Shown: piece by piece, positions 1 through 5,405 of the stretch
Layout: each line of letters begins with the position of its first letter
Position numbering within the stretch: position 1 is the stretch's first letter
Source: an uncultured Alphaproteobacteria bacterium
GTDB lineage: Bacteria > Pseudomonadota > Alphaproteobacteria > RF32 > CAG-239
Length of the DNA: 21,744 bases
Assembly: GCA_902464275.1 (NCBI GenBank)
Contig: CABQIK010000022.1
Span: forward strand, 1 to 21,744
Direction of reading: 5' to 3'
Notes under the pieces: model-generated
Told to the model about the DNA's origin: nothing
Seen by the model: the letters and a program-made list of their open reading frames with translations, nothing else
Databases searched by the model: none
Translations under genes and position numbers: made by a program

Positions 1-16
1 AAATTGAAAATTTTGC

Positions 17-45
17 TTGATTTTATAAAATTAATTGGTTATAAG
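17..45 (+). promoter_or_regulatory. sigma70-type promoter of tRNA-Val
   Basis: A -35-like TTGATT (17-22) and a -10-like TATAAG (40-45) are separated by exactly 17 bp. This places a start point near 52, about 12 bp before the tRNA. Assigned by inspection from consensus only. Confidence 0.55.
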
Positions 46-63
46 ACATCACATAAACGGGAC

Positions 64-139
64 GGGCGCTTAGCTCAGCTGGAAGAGCATCTCGTTTACA
101 CCGAGAGGGTCGGGAGTTCGAACCTCTCAGCGCCCACCA
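64..139 (+). tRNA. tRNA-Val (anticodon TAC)
   Basis: A full cloverleaf of 76 nt can be folded by hand. The acceptor GGGCGCT (64-70) pairs with AGCGCCC (129-135). The anticodon stem TCTCG/CGAGA encloses the loop TTTACAC, giving anticodon TAC, which reads GTA valine codons. The T arm GGGAG/CTCTC encloses TTCGAAC. The 3' CCA is encoded (137-139). The last 17 nt of this gene reappear at 372 and 618 inside the tandem repeat that follows, so this 3' end is evidently a duplication or insertion point. Confidence 0.96.
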
Positions 140-178
140 ATAAGAAAAGCCACCTTAAAAGGTGGCTTTTCTTATTGG
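137..178 (+). terminator. tRNA-Val terminator, 20-bp perfect palindrome
   Basis: The arms 137-156 and 159-178 are perfectly complementary over 20 bp with a 2-nt loop, and they begin inside the tRNA CCA. The core is AAGCCACCTT/AAGGTGGCTT, flanked by A- and T-rich arms that could act as a terminator in both directions. The repeat units that follow use a different hairpin sequence at the same position. Confidence 0.85.
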
Positions 179-187
179 TTATGGACC

Positions 188-433
188 CTTAGGTTCGCCC
201 TCCCTCGGGAGTTCTTCTGGCTCGTAAGCTCTGCCCGATGGGCAGTTGCTAACTCGCTGCGGTCACTTGGTTTGTAACATTCGTTTCACGGCGCTGCCGC
301 TTGTTTACTCATTAACAAACCTGCGTCTGTCGTTAATAATTGCTCCGTTAGGAGCAATTATTTGCCTCCAGCCTCTCAGCGCCCACCAATAAAAAGACCG
401 CCTTTCAAGGCGGTCTTTTTTGTATATATAGTG
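188..433 (+). repeat. 246-bp tandem unit, copy 1 (tRNA-3'-end/terminator element)
   Basis: The unit begins CTTAGGTTCGCCC and recurs at 434 with a period of exactly 246 bp. In order it holds: a region with short hairpins; a stem GGTTTGT (269-275)/ACAAACC (315-321); a 12-bp perfect hairpin (335-346 with 351-362, loop GTTA); a copy of the last 17 nt of tRNA-Val plus 4 nt (372-392); a terminator hairpin GACCGCCTT/AAGGCGGTC ending in T6; and a spacer GTATATATAGTG. No convincing protein is encoded. It resembles a 246-bp cassette inserted next to the tRNA, each copy carrying its own tRNA end and terminator. Confidence 0.93.
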
Positions 434-679
434 CTTAGGTTCGCCCTCCCTCGGGAGTTCTTCTGGCTCGTAAGCTCTGCCCGATGGGCAGTTGCTAACT
501 CGCTGCGGTCACTTGGTTTGTAACATTCGTTTCACGGCGCTGCCGCTTGTTTACTCATTAACAAACCTGCGTCTGTCGTTAATAATTGCTCCGTTAGGAG
601 CAATTATTTGCCTCCAGCCTCTCAGCGCCCACCAATAAAAAGACCGCCTTTCAAGGCGGTCTTTTTTGTATATATAGTG
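434..679 (+). repeat. 246-bp tandem unit, copy 2
   Basis: It appears identical to copy 1 on reading, including the tRNA-Val 3' end (618-638), the perfect 12-bp hairpin and the GACCGCCTT/AAGGCGGTC terminator. The near-identity implies recent amplification or active homogenisation. Apparent ORFs across it on both strands cross terminators and the tRNA fragment and are not supported. Confidence 0.93.
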
Positions 680-736
680 CTTAGGTTCGCCCTCCCTCGG
701 GAGTTCTTCTGGCTCGTAAGCTCTGCCCGATGGGCC
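680..736 (+). repeat. 246-bp tandem unit, truncated copy 3
   Basis: Only the first 57 bp or so of the unit, CTTAGGTTCGCCC through CCCGATGGGC, are present. At about 737 the sequence switches to unrelated DNA that reads like the end of a protein gene. The junction marks a deletion or the original insertion boundary of the array. Confidence 0.85.
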
Positions 737-737
737 G

Positions 738-848
738 GTTATCAGCAATGCAACGCTTGCTATGCTCACCATTTTGATTGCCGAAAGCAAACCGGAAGAG
801 ATGGAAACGATAAAGCAAGTAGTTATCAGCGTTTTGAACCGAAATTAA
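738..848 (+). pseudogene. 3' remnant of an unidentified gene
   Basis: One frame reads VISNATLAMLTILIAESK followed by PEEMETIKQVVISVLNRN and a TAA stop at 846-848. This hydrophobic-then-charged pattern resembles a genuine protein end. The same frame hits a stop at 717-719 inside the truncated repeat and has no start codon, so only about 36 residues of coding-like sequence remain. The likeliest reading is the C-terminus of a gene cut off by the repeat array. I do not recognise the family. Confidence 0.35.
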
Positions 849-870
849 AATTTAACAGTTTAAAAAACAA

Positions 871-893
871 TAAGGCAGAAAAATTCTGCCTTA
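871..893 (-). terminator. terminator of the HU gene
   Basis: TAAGGCAGAA (871-880) and TTCTGCCTTA (884-893) form a 10-bp stem with a 3-nt loop. On the minus strand it is followed by TTGTTTTTT, as expected of an intrinsic terminator 24 bp past the HU stop. Confidence 0.8.
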
Positions 894-916
894 TTTAAAA
901 ATACAAAAACTGTAAA

Positions 917-1195
917 TTATTTGTGATTTACAGCTTCCTGAAGAGCTTTACCAGCTTTGAATTTAGCTTGTTTGCGAGCAGCAATTTTGATAGCTGCGCC
1001 GGTGCGAGGATTGCGGCCGGTAGTAGCAGCGCGTTTAGCAACTGCAAAAGTGCCGAAACCAACCAAGCGAACTTCGTCGCCTTTTTTCAAAGCGGTTGTA
1101 ACAGAAGCTACAAAAGCGTCAACAGCCTTAGCTGCGTCAGTTTTTGTTAAGCCGGTTGAACTAGCAACGCTAGAAATGAGTTCATTTTTATTCAC
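917..1195 (-). CDS. hup: HU-family DNA-binding protein
   Basis: The protein is a 92-residue HU/IHF-type nucleoid protein. The N-terminal helical part NKNELISSVASSTGLTKTDA supports dimerisation, and the beta-arm region carries GFGTFAVAKRAATTGRNPRT, which contains the family signature and the GRNPxT tip that inserts into the minor groove. I take the GTG at 1193-1195 as start: it gives the usual family length and has AGGGAG about 9 nt upstream. The frame extends to an ATG at 1237, but that adds MLTLVKLFLEGVLT, which HU proteins lack. The gene stands alone, with its own terminator (871-893) and a long AT-rich upstream region. HU rather than IHF is favoured, but the paralogue cannot be fixed from sequence alone. 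Confidence 0.95.
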   Translation of the reverse strand: MNKNELISSVASSTGLTKTDAAKAVDAFVASVTTALKKGDEVRLVGFGTFAVAKRAATTGRNPRTGAAIKIAARKQAKFKAGKALQEAVNHK

Positions 1196-1453
1196 GGTGA
1201 GGACTCCCTCTAAAAAAAGTTTAACCAATGTGAGCATTTCTGCTGTTCACAATATAATTTGAAACATCTTTTTGGGTTAAGTCAAACAAAAAAATGATTT
1301 TTTTGCAAAAAATGCTGTTTTTTCCGTGTTTTTCCACAATTTTTTTTGAAAATTACGAACAAATAAGAGTTTAATGTTTATTTTTTGGAAGAATCTGTTA
1401 TATTTTCACCGAATCTGATATGTCTTTAATTATTTATTGAAACGGAGTCTGTT

Positions 1454-2179
1454 ATGAACAAAATTAAAGCTTATATTTTAAATGGTAAGGGCATCGGCGC
1501 TTTGTTGCTGTTTGCTCTGGCGTTTGTTGCCTCAGTATATTTATCGCTTAGTATGCGAAGCACTTTGATTGAATTAATGCCGCTTGCGCAGGGAATCGCC
1601 GATGAAATATTGCCGATTGAAGTTAAAAACGGGGTTGTGGTTACTCCGGATAATACGGTAAAGGTGATTGATCTTAATGAAGATAACGGCGACCAGAATG
1701 CTAAAATTCCGGTATTGGTGATTGATACCACGCAAGATACGCTTGATACCTCTGATTTGGCTCAAGGTTTTTATTTAAGCCGCACAACTGCGTATGTTGT
1801 TAAAGCCGACGAGGTTCGGACAATGAAGTTGCAAAATAACGCTAACTTTAATTTACCGAAACAAGATTATACGGAAATATTCCGTACCATAATCAGTTGG
1901 ACGGCTTTGACCATGGCGGCTTGCGGTACGATTGCTGCCTTTTTGGTATTTATTCTTTTGAATTTGTTTTATGCTTATTTGGCGGGTGTGGCCGCATGGA
2001 TTAATAAAACAACACTTGCTTTTGATGTTAAAATGCGTTTGAGCGCCATATTGTTTACGGCAGTTTATATTTTGGCCAGAATTATGGAACTTATCGGGTT
2101 TTCGCTCGGAATTGCGTTGTTTGTTTTGCTGATGTTTGCGCTGCAAATTGCGCTAATTCGTAAATTGGGCAATAACTGA
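1454..2179 (+). CDS. DUF1189-like integral membrane protein
   Basis: This 241-residue protein has one N-terminal membrane segment (about 15-33), an extracytoplasmic domain (about 35-145) and three or so C-terminal membrane segments (about 148-178, 190-212 and 214-235). The soluble domain contains IEVKNGVVVTPDN and VLVIDTTQDTLD, which resemble the 'enhanced I+NG ... iDTt' pattern of DUF1189 proteins. That family has no settled function. The start is supported by CGGAG 7 nt upstream. It is followed by its own terminator, so it is probably monocistronic. The family assignment is from memory of the pattern and is moderate; the membrane topology is firmer. Confidence 0.6.
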   Translation: MNKIKAYILNGKGIGALLLFALAFVASVYLSLSMRSTLIELMPLAQGIADEILPIEVKNGVVVTPDNTVKVIDLNEDNGDQNAKIPVLVIDTTQDTLDTSDLAQGFYLSRTTAYVVKADEVRTMKLQNNANFNLPKQDYTEIFRTIISWTALTMAACGTIAAFLVFILLNLFYAYLAGVAAWINKTTLAFDVKMRLSAILFTAVYILARIMELIGFSLGIALFVLLMFALQIALIRKLGNN

Positions 2180-2184
2180 TTATA

Positions 2185-2210
2185 AGCCGTCTGCTTGCAG
2201 GCGGCTTTTT
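2185..2210 (+). terminator. terminator after the DUF1189-like gene
   Basis: AGCCGTCTG (2185-2193) pairs with CAGGCGGCT (2198-2206) with one G-U pair, followed by TTTTT. Confidence 0.8.
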
Positions 2211-2261
2211 ACTTGAGAAATGTATTTTTGTGTGTTATATTAAAAATGTCTTCAAACTTAT

Positions 2262-2301
2262 AAACAATCTATTTGACCGAGTTAGCGCGGGCAGGTTGTT
2301 T
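2262..2301 (+). promoter_or_regulatory. leader hairpin before the CAT-like gene (tentative)
   Basis: AAACAATCT (2262-2270) can pair with AGGTTGTTT (2293-2301) with one G-U pair, leaving a 22-nt loop, about 20 bp ahead of the Shine-Dalgarno sequence AAGGAGG. It could be an mRNA leader structure or chance. No leader peptide is evident. Confidence 0.25.
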
Positions 2302-2329
2302 ATTCTGAAATTTAAGGAGGACTTTTTGT

Positions 2330-2821
2330 ATGGATTATCGTTTTACAATAGACGTCAGCCATTTGGTGGAAAAAGTTAAAAGCCATAATCTGCTTTTTTA
2401 TCCGGTAATGGTACATATTTTTACATCGGTGTTAAATCAGCAGCGTGCTGACGGGCAAAAACCGCTGTGCGCGGCATATAATCTGCAACGTGACAACGGA
2501 ACGGCCGTGGTTTTGTGGAATGAAGCGAATCGCCGCTTTCCACGTTTTTTTGAGCAGTATGTTAAAAACTGTTATCGGCATATTGTTGCTGATGAACAGC
2601 CTGATGAAATGCCTGAGAATATTGTGTTGGTTTCATGTTTGCCGCCGACTGATAAAAAAATGTTGAACTCATCGGCGCAGGAGTTTTATTTGTCGGCATT
2701 TGAAGTTGAAAATAACCGCACCATGTTGCCGGTTTTGGTTAAAGCCGATGAGGCCATGGCTTGGGAAAGTTTTATAAGGTCATGCCAAAAAATGTGCGAT
2801 ATGTTTAATGATTGGATATAA
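2330..2821 (+). CDS. chloramphenicol acetyltransferase-like protein lacking the catalytic motif
   Basis: This 163-residue protein follows the CAT (type A) fold pattern: YRFTIDVSHLVEKVKSHNLLF-YP near the start, matching the CAT strand and helix 'vDiT.l....k...FyPa', then FFEQYVKN and VLVSCLPP in the middle, and LPVLVKADEAMAWESF (133-148) near the end. In active CATs the last segment is LPxxxQVHHAVCDGxH; here the HH pair is replaced by D140-E141 and the DG by W145-E146, so the catalytic histidine is gone. It is also shorter than the usual ~210 residues, starting some 20-25 residues into the family. A strong AAGGAGG precedes the ATG. I infer a non-enzymatic or repurposed CAT-fold protein, not a resistance determinant. 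It lies between two terminators, so it is monocistronic. Confidence 0.7.
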   Translation: MDYRFTIDVSHLVEKVKSHNLLFYPVMVHIFTSVLNQQRADGQKPLCAAYNLQRDNGTAVVLWNEANRRFPRFFEQYVKNCYRHIVADEQPDEMPENIVLVSCLPPTDKKMLNSSAQEFYLSAFEVENNRTMLPVLVKADEAMAWESFIRSCQKMCDMFNDWI

Positions 2822-2824
2822 AAT

Positions 2825-2852
2825 AAAAGCCGGTATTTAAACCGGCTTTTTT
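2825..2852. terminator. bidirectional terminator between CAT-like gene and greA
   Basis: AAAAGCCGGT (2825-2834) and ACCGGCTTTT (2841-2850) form a 10-bp stem with A and T tracts on either side. It serves the two convergent genes. Confidence 0.85.
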
Positions 2853-2870
2853 AATTTTAAGCTTTGGAAA

Positions 2871-3344
2871 TTATAAATATTGAACTTCCAAAATTTCAAA
2901 TGATTTTTTACCGCCAGGAGCCATATATTCGGCAACATCGCCGACTTCTTTGCCGATTAAGGCTTTGGCAAGCGGAGAAGAAACGGAAATCAAGTTCTTT
3001 TCAATATCGGCTTCATAATCACCGACAATTTGATATTTGGTTTCGGCATCGGTATCTTCATCAACAACCAATACGGTGGCGCCAAAACGAATCACATCGC
3101 CTTTAACGGCTTGCGGGTCAATAACCTGCGCGCGGCTGACAACGGCTTCAAGCTCCTGAATGCGCCCTTCAATGAAGCTTTGTTTTTCTTTGGCGGCAGA
3201 ATATTCGGCATTTTCAGATAAATCGCCATGTGAACGCGCTTCGGCAATAGCGGCAATAATGTTAGGGCGGTCAACGCCTTTTAAATTTTTTAACTCTTGT
3301 TCAAGCTGCAAGTAACCTTTTTTAGTTAAAGGAAATTTATCCAT
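2871..3344 (-). CDS. greA: transcription elongation factor GreA
   Basis: At 157 residues this is a full-length GreA. The N-terminal coiled coil (about 8-75) carries the tip motif DLSENAEY, with the acidic residues D41 and E44 that reach the RNA polymerase active site and stimulate cleavage of backtracked transcripts. The C-terminal FKBP-like domain (about 80-157) contains GDVIRFGATV and ISVSSPLAKALIGKEVGD, typical of the family. The ATG has GGGAG about 9 nt upstream. In many alphaproteobacteria greA follows carAB; here it is separate, convergent with the CAT-like gene and divergent from the glycosyltransferase pair. Confidence 0.97.
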   Translation of the reverse strand: MDKFPLTKKGYLQLEQELKNLKGVDRPNIIAAIAEARSHGDLSENAEYSAAKEKQSFIEGRIQELEAVVSRAQVIDPQAVKGDVIRFGATVLVVDEDTDAETKYQIVGDYEADIEKNLISVSSPLAKALIGKEVGDVAEYMAPGGKKSFEILEVQYL

Positions 3345-3422
3345 TTTGTTTCTCCCATAAAAAAATTATCCTCTCTTGTTACAGAAAGGTAATTACTGTT
3401 TTTAAAAAGTAAAAAATTAGAC

Positions 3423-3441
3423 TGCGATAAAATTTATCACA
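3423..3441. promoter_or_regulatory. imperfect palindrome upstream of greA (possible operator)
   Basis: TGCGATAAAATTTATCACA is a 19-bp near-palindrome, 79 bp upstream of greA in a 244-bp AT-rich intergenic region. A half-site-like TGCGATAAA recurs at about 3473. It could be a regulator site or a small hairpin; nothing identifies the binder. Confidence 0.3.
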
Positions 3442-3588
3442 GCCGTATTACGTTTAATATAGACTCATTATAGTGCGATAAAAAAATAAATCAAGCATTT
3501 TGTTTTGATATAGCCTAAATGATTAAAACTTGACCCGATTGATTTAATGGAATATCTTAAAAATCAATTACGGTTATAAAGGATTGTT

Positions 3589-3783
3589 ATGCAAAACAGA
3601 CAAAAGGAAGTTAAACTATTTAGTATGTTTCCGATATTTAATTGTGAATATGTCGGCAGTTGCAGAATATGGCGGTTTTTACATTTGCCGGTTTTTAAGG
3701 CGCAATATTTATCAAAAGGTTTGGTTACAACATATTATGTGCTTAATGTGCCGGTCTTGCAAAAAGTTCGCAGGTTTTTATAG
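3589..3783 (+). CDS. 64-aa protein resembling a glycosyltransferase tail
   Basis: The ORF has AAAGGA 5 nt before its ATG and stops 7 bp before the GT8 gene, so the pair is probably co-transcribed and translationally linked. Its segments KLFSMFPIFNCEYVGS, LHLPVFKAQYL and YYVLNVPVLQKVRRFL follow a repeated 'Y/F-x-L-x-(I/V)-P-(I/V)-(L/F)-x-K' pattern. The same pattern ends the downstream enzyme (LFKIIPLFGFKKT, YKLFGISVFKRV). This suggests a detached membrane-associating tail domain of a surface-polysaccharide glycosyltransferase, either a remnant or a real small protein. An overlapping ORF in another frame (3584-3787) lacks this pattern. Confidence 0.5.
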   Translation: MQNRQKEVKLFSMFPIFNCEYVGSCRIWRFLHLPVFKAQYLSKGLVTTYYVLNVPVLQKVRRFL

Positions 3784-3790
3784 GTGAAAA

Positions 3791-4780
3791 ATGAGTACGA
3801 TTATTCCGATTGTTTTTGCAACTGATGACAATTACGCAAAGTTTGTTCCAGTTACAATTTATTCAATTTTAGCAAATTCGTCATCAGAGTTTACTTATGA
3901 ATTTTATATTTTTCACAGCGGGTTGGCGCAAGCTACGCAAGATTTAATTAAAAAGAATCCGGCGTATCCGCAATCTGCTGATTATGACATAAACTTTATT
4001 GATGTGAGCCGCTATATTGAAACCGCCGATTTTTACGCGCAAGAACGATTTTCGGCTGAAATGTGGTTTCGGTTGCTGATTCCGGAAATACTGCATAATT
4101 ATGATAAGGTTTTATACCTTGATTGCGATTTAATTGTGCAGCAAAATATTGCTGATTTATTTCAAACTGATTTAGGCAATAATTGTATTGCATCGGTAAG
4201 GAATTTTGTAGGGGTTAAGCCGAAAGACCTAAACAGAATAGTCGGATTAGGGGTTGAACCAGAAAAATATTTTAATTCAGGCGTATTGCTGTTTAATGTT
4301 AAAGCATGTAATGAACTCGGGCTTAAAAATAAATGCTTAACCACGCTTAACAGTGAGAAAGAGCTTGATTATCCTGATCAAGATGTTTTGAATATGGTTT
4401 GCAAAAACACTACCTTACTGCTTGATGCCAAATGGAATTGCACATGGCATTTGCTTTTATATCAGGCAAGCTTAAATAAAAATGATACACAAGAATATGA
4501 ACAAGCGGTAAATAATCCGGCGATTATTCATTACACTTCAGACTTAAAGCCATGGAAGTATGCTTTTTTGCCGTTTGCCGACATTTGGTGGAAGTATGCG
4601 CTTAAAACGGGGCTTTTTGATTATGATAAAGCAAAGAAAATAAATAAAAAAGATATGCCGCAAACGGTTTCTTATAAACTGTTTAAGATTATTCCTCTGT
4701 TCGGTTTTAAAAAGACGACAGACAAGATAGCTTATAAATTGTTTGGCATTTCGGTTTTTAAGCGAGTTTATCATAAATGA
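3791..4780 (+). CDS. GT8-family glycosyltransferase (LPS/surface glycan type)
   Basis: This 329-residue enzyme transfers a sugar from a nucleotide sugar, most likely in lipopolysaccharide core or surface-glycan synthesis on the cytoplasmic face of the membrane. The GT-A signature is clear: IPIVFATDDNYAKFVPVTI at the N-terminus, the metal-binding DxD as YLDCDLIV (D111-C-D113), YFNSGVLLFN (160-169), and DYPDQDVLN (193-201). The C-terminal 45 residues are basic and hydrophobic (LFKIIPLFGFKK, LFGISVFKRVYHK), likely a membrane-association tail. The family matches WaaI/WaaJ/RfaI-like galactosyl- or glucosyltransferases; the donor and acceptor cannot be read from sequence. No other LPS genes are nearby. 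Confidence 0.9.
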   Translation: MSTIIPIVFATDDNYAKFVPVTIYSILANSSSEFTYEFYIFHSGLAQATQDLIKKNPAYPQSADYDINFIDVSRYIETADFYAQERFSAEMWFRLLIPEILHNYDKVLYLDCDLIVQQNIADLFQTDLGNNCIASVRNFVGVKPKDLNRIVGLGVEPEKYFNSGVLLFNVKACNELGLKNKCLTTLNSEKELDYPDQDVLNMVCKNTTLLLDAKWNCTWHLLLYQASLNKNDTQEYEQAVNNPAIIHYTSDLKPWKYAFLPFADIWWKYALKTGLFDYDKAKKINKKDMPQTVSYKLFKIIPLFGFKKTTDKIAYKLFGISVFKRVYHK

Positions 4781-4803
4781 AGGTTTCTTGTGTAAAACTT
4801 TGA

Positions 4804-4820
4804 ATTTGTATTATACAAAT
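4804..4820. promoter_or_regulatory. 17-bp palindrome between GT8 and DUF3015 genes
   Basis: ATTTGTATTATACAAAT is palindromic apart from its centre, 58 bp upstream of the DUF3015 start. It could be an operator or a weak terminator of the GT8 gene. Confidence 0.3.
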
Positions 4821-4877
4821 GCGGGTATTTTGGTATTTTTTAAGGGTAAAACTTTTTATCTAACTTGGAGAAAATAA

Positions 4878-5336
4878 ATGAATAAAATTTTAGTTGCCTC
4901 TTTGATGTTGGGCGCTGCCGTTATGCTTTCAGCACCGGCTCAGGCTATTGACAGCACCGGTTGCGGTTTGGGCTCTATGGCATGGCGCGGACAGAGCGGT
5001 ATTTTGCCGCAAGTTGCTGCCGCTACCACCAACGGTACTTTCGGCAACCAGACTTTTGGTATTACTTTCGGTACATCAGGTTGCGATCCGAACGGTCGTA
5101 TTACCGGCGGTACTCAAAAAATGGTATTGGCCTTTTTGGAAAACAACTTGGAGCAGTTTGCTATGGACGCTGCTGCCGGTGAAGGCGAAACCTTAACCAC
5201 TTTGGCAGGTATTATGGATATGAATGAAGCTGATGTTGCTGCTAAAACTTATCAGAACTTTGCAGTTTTGTTCCCGAATGAAAATGTTGATGCCGTTGAC
5301 GTTACATTGAAATTTTATGAAATTATGAAAGCTTAA
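4878..5336 (+). CDS. DUF3015 family secreted protein
   Basis: The protein has 152 residues, with a signal peptide MNKILVASLMLGAAVMLS followed by APAQA, so the mature form starts near residue 24. The mature N-terminus CGLGSMAWRGQSGILPQV, then AAATTNGTFGNQTFGITFGT and SGC, is the diagnostic DUF3015 pattern (two conserved Cys, NGTxGNQTFGIT). The remainder is helical (MVLAFLENNLEQFAMDAAAGEGE). The molecular role of DUF3015 is not established. It is predicted periplasmic. In other proteobacteria I recall DUF3015 genes next to DUF4105 genes, as here, which suggests a shared envelope function. GGAG lies 9 nt before the ATG. Confidence 0.88.
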   Translation: MNKILVASLMLGAAVMLSAPAQAIDSTGCGLGSMAWRGQSGILPQVAAATTNGTFGNQTFGITFGTSGCDPNGRITGGTQKMVLAFLENNLEQFAMDAAAGEGETLTTLAGIMDMNEADVAAKTYQNFAVLFPNENVDAVDVTLKFYEIMKA

Positions 5337-5356
5337 TTTTTTAGCTTGAGTTAAAG

Positions 5357-5390
5357 GCAAACACGGTCAATAAAAGGCCGTGTTTGCTTT
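5357..5390 (+). terminator. terminator/attenuator between DUF3015 and DUF4105 genes
   Basis: GCAAACACGG (5357-5366) and CCGTGTTTGC (5378-5387) form a 10-bp perfect stem followed by TTT. The short T tract suggests partial read-through, giving high DUF3015 and low DUF4105 expression from one transcript. Confidence 0.65.
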
Positions 5391-5405
5391 ATAAAGTAAG
5401 TGCCG

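Noticed and set aside
4..192. ORF over tRNA-Val
   Set aside because: It spans the whole tRNA gene and its terminator; the peptide (LAQLEEHLVYTERVGSSN) is the usual false translation of a tRNA.
188..736. CRISPR array
   Set aside because: The repeats are 246-bp units directly abutting, with no short repeat/unique spacer alternation and no cas genes.
551..898. Overlapping ORFs on both strands across the 246-bp repeat (551-790 minus, 608-898 plus)
   Set aside because: They cross the tRNA fragment and strong terminator hairpins, their frames are set by the repeat, and the peptides show no domain pattern or RBS.
64..916. Prophage or integrative island at tRNA-Val
   Set aside because: The tRNA 3' end is duplicated, but no integrase, excisionase or phage gene lies in the window and the units are only 246 bp.
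2262..2301. Translational attenuator of a chloramphenicol-resistance gene
   Set aside because: No leader peptide ORF is present, the hairpin does not cover the RBS, and the protein lacks the CAT catalytic histidine.
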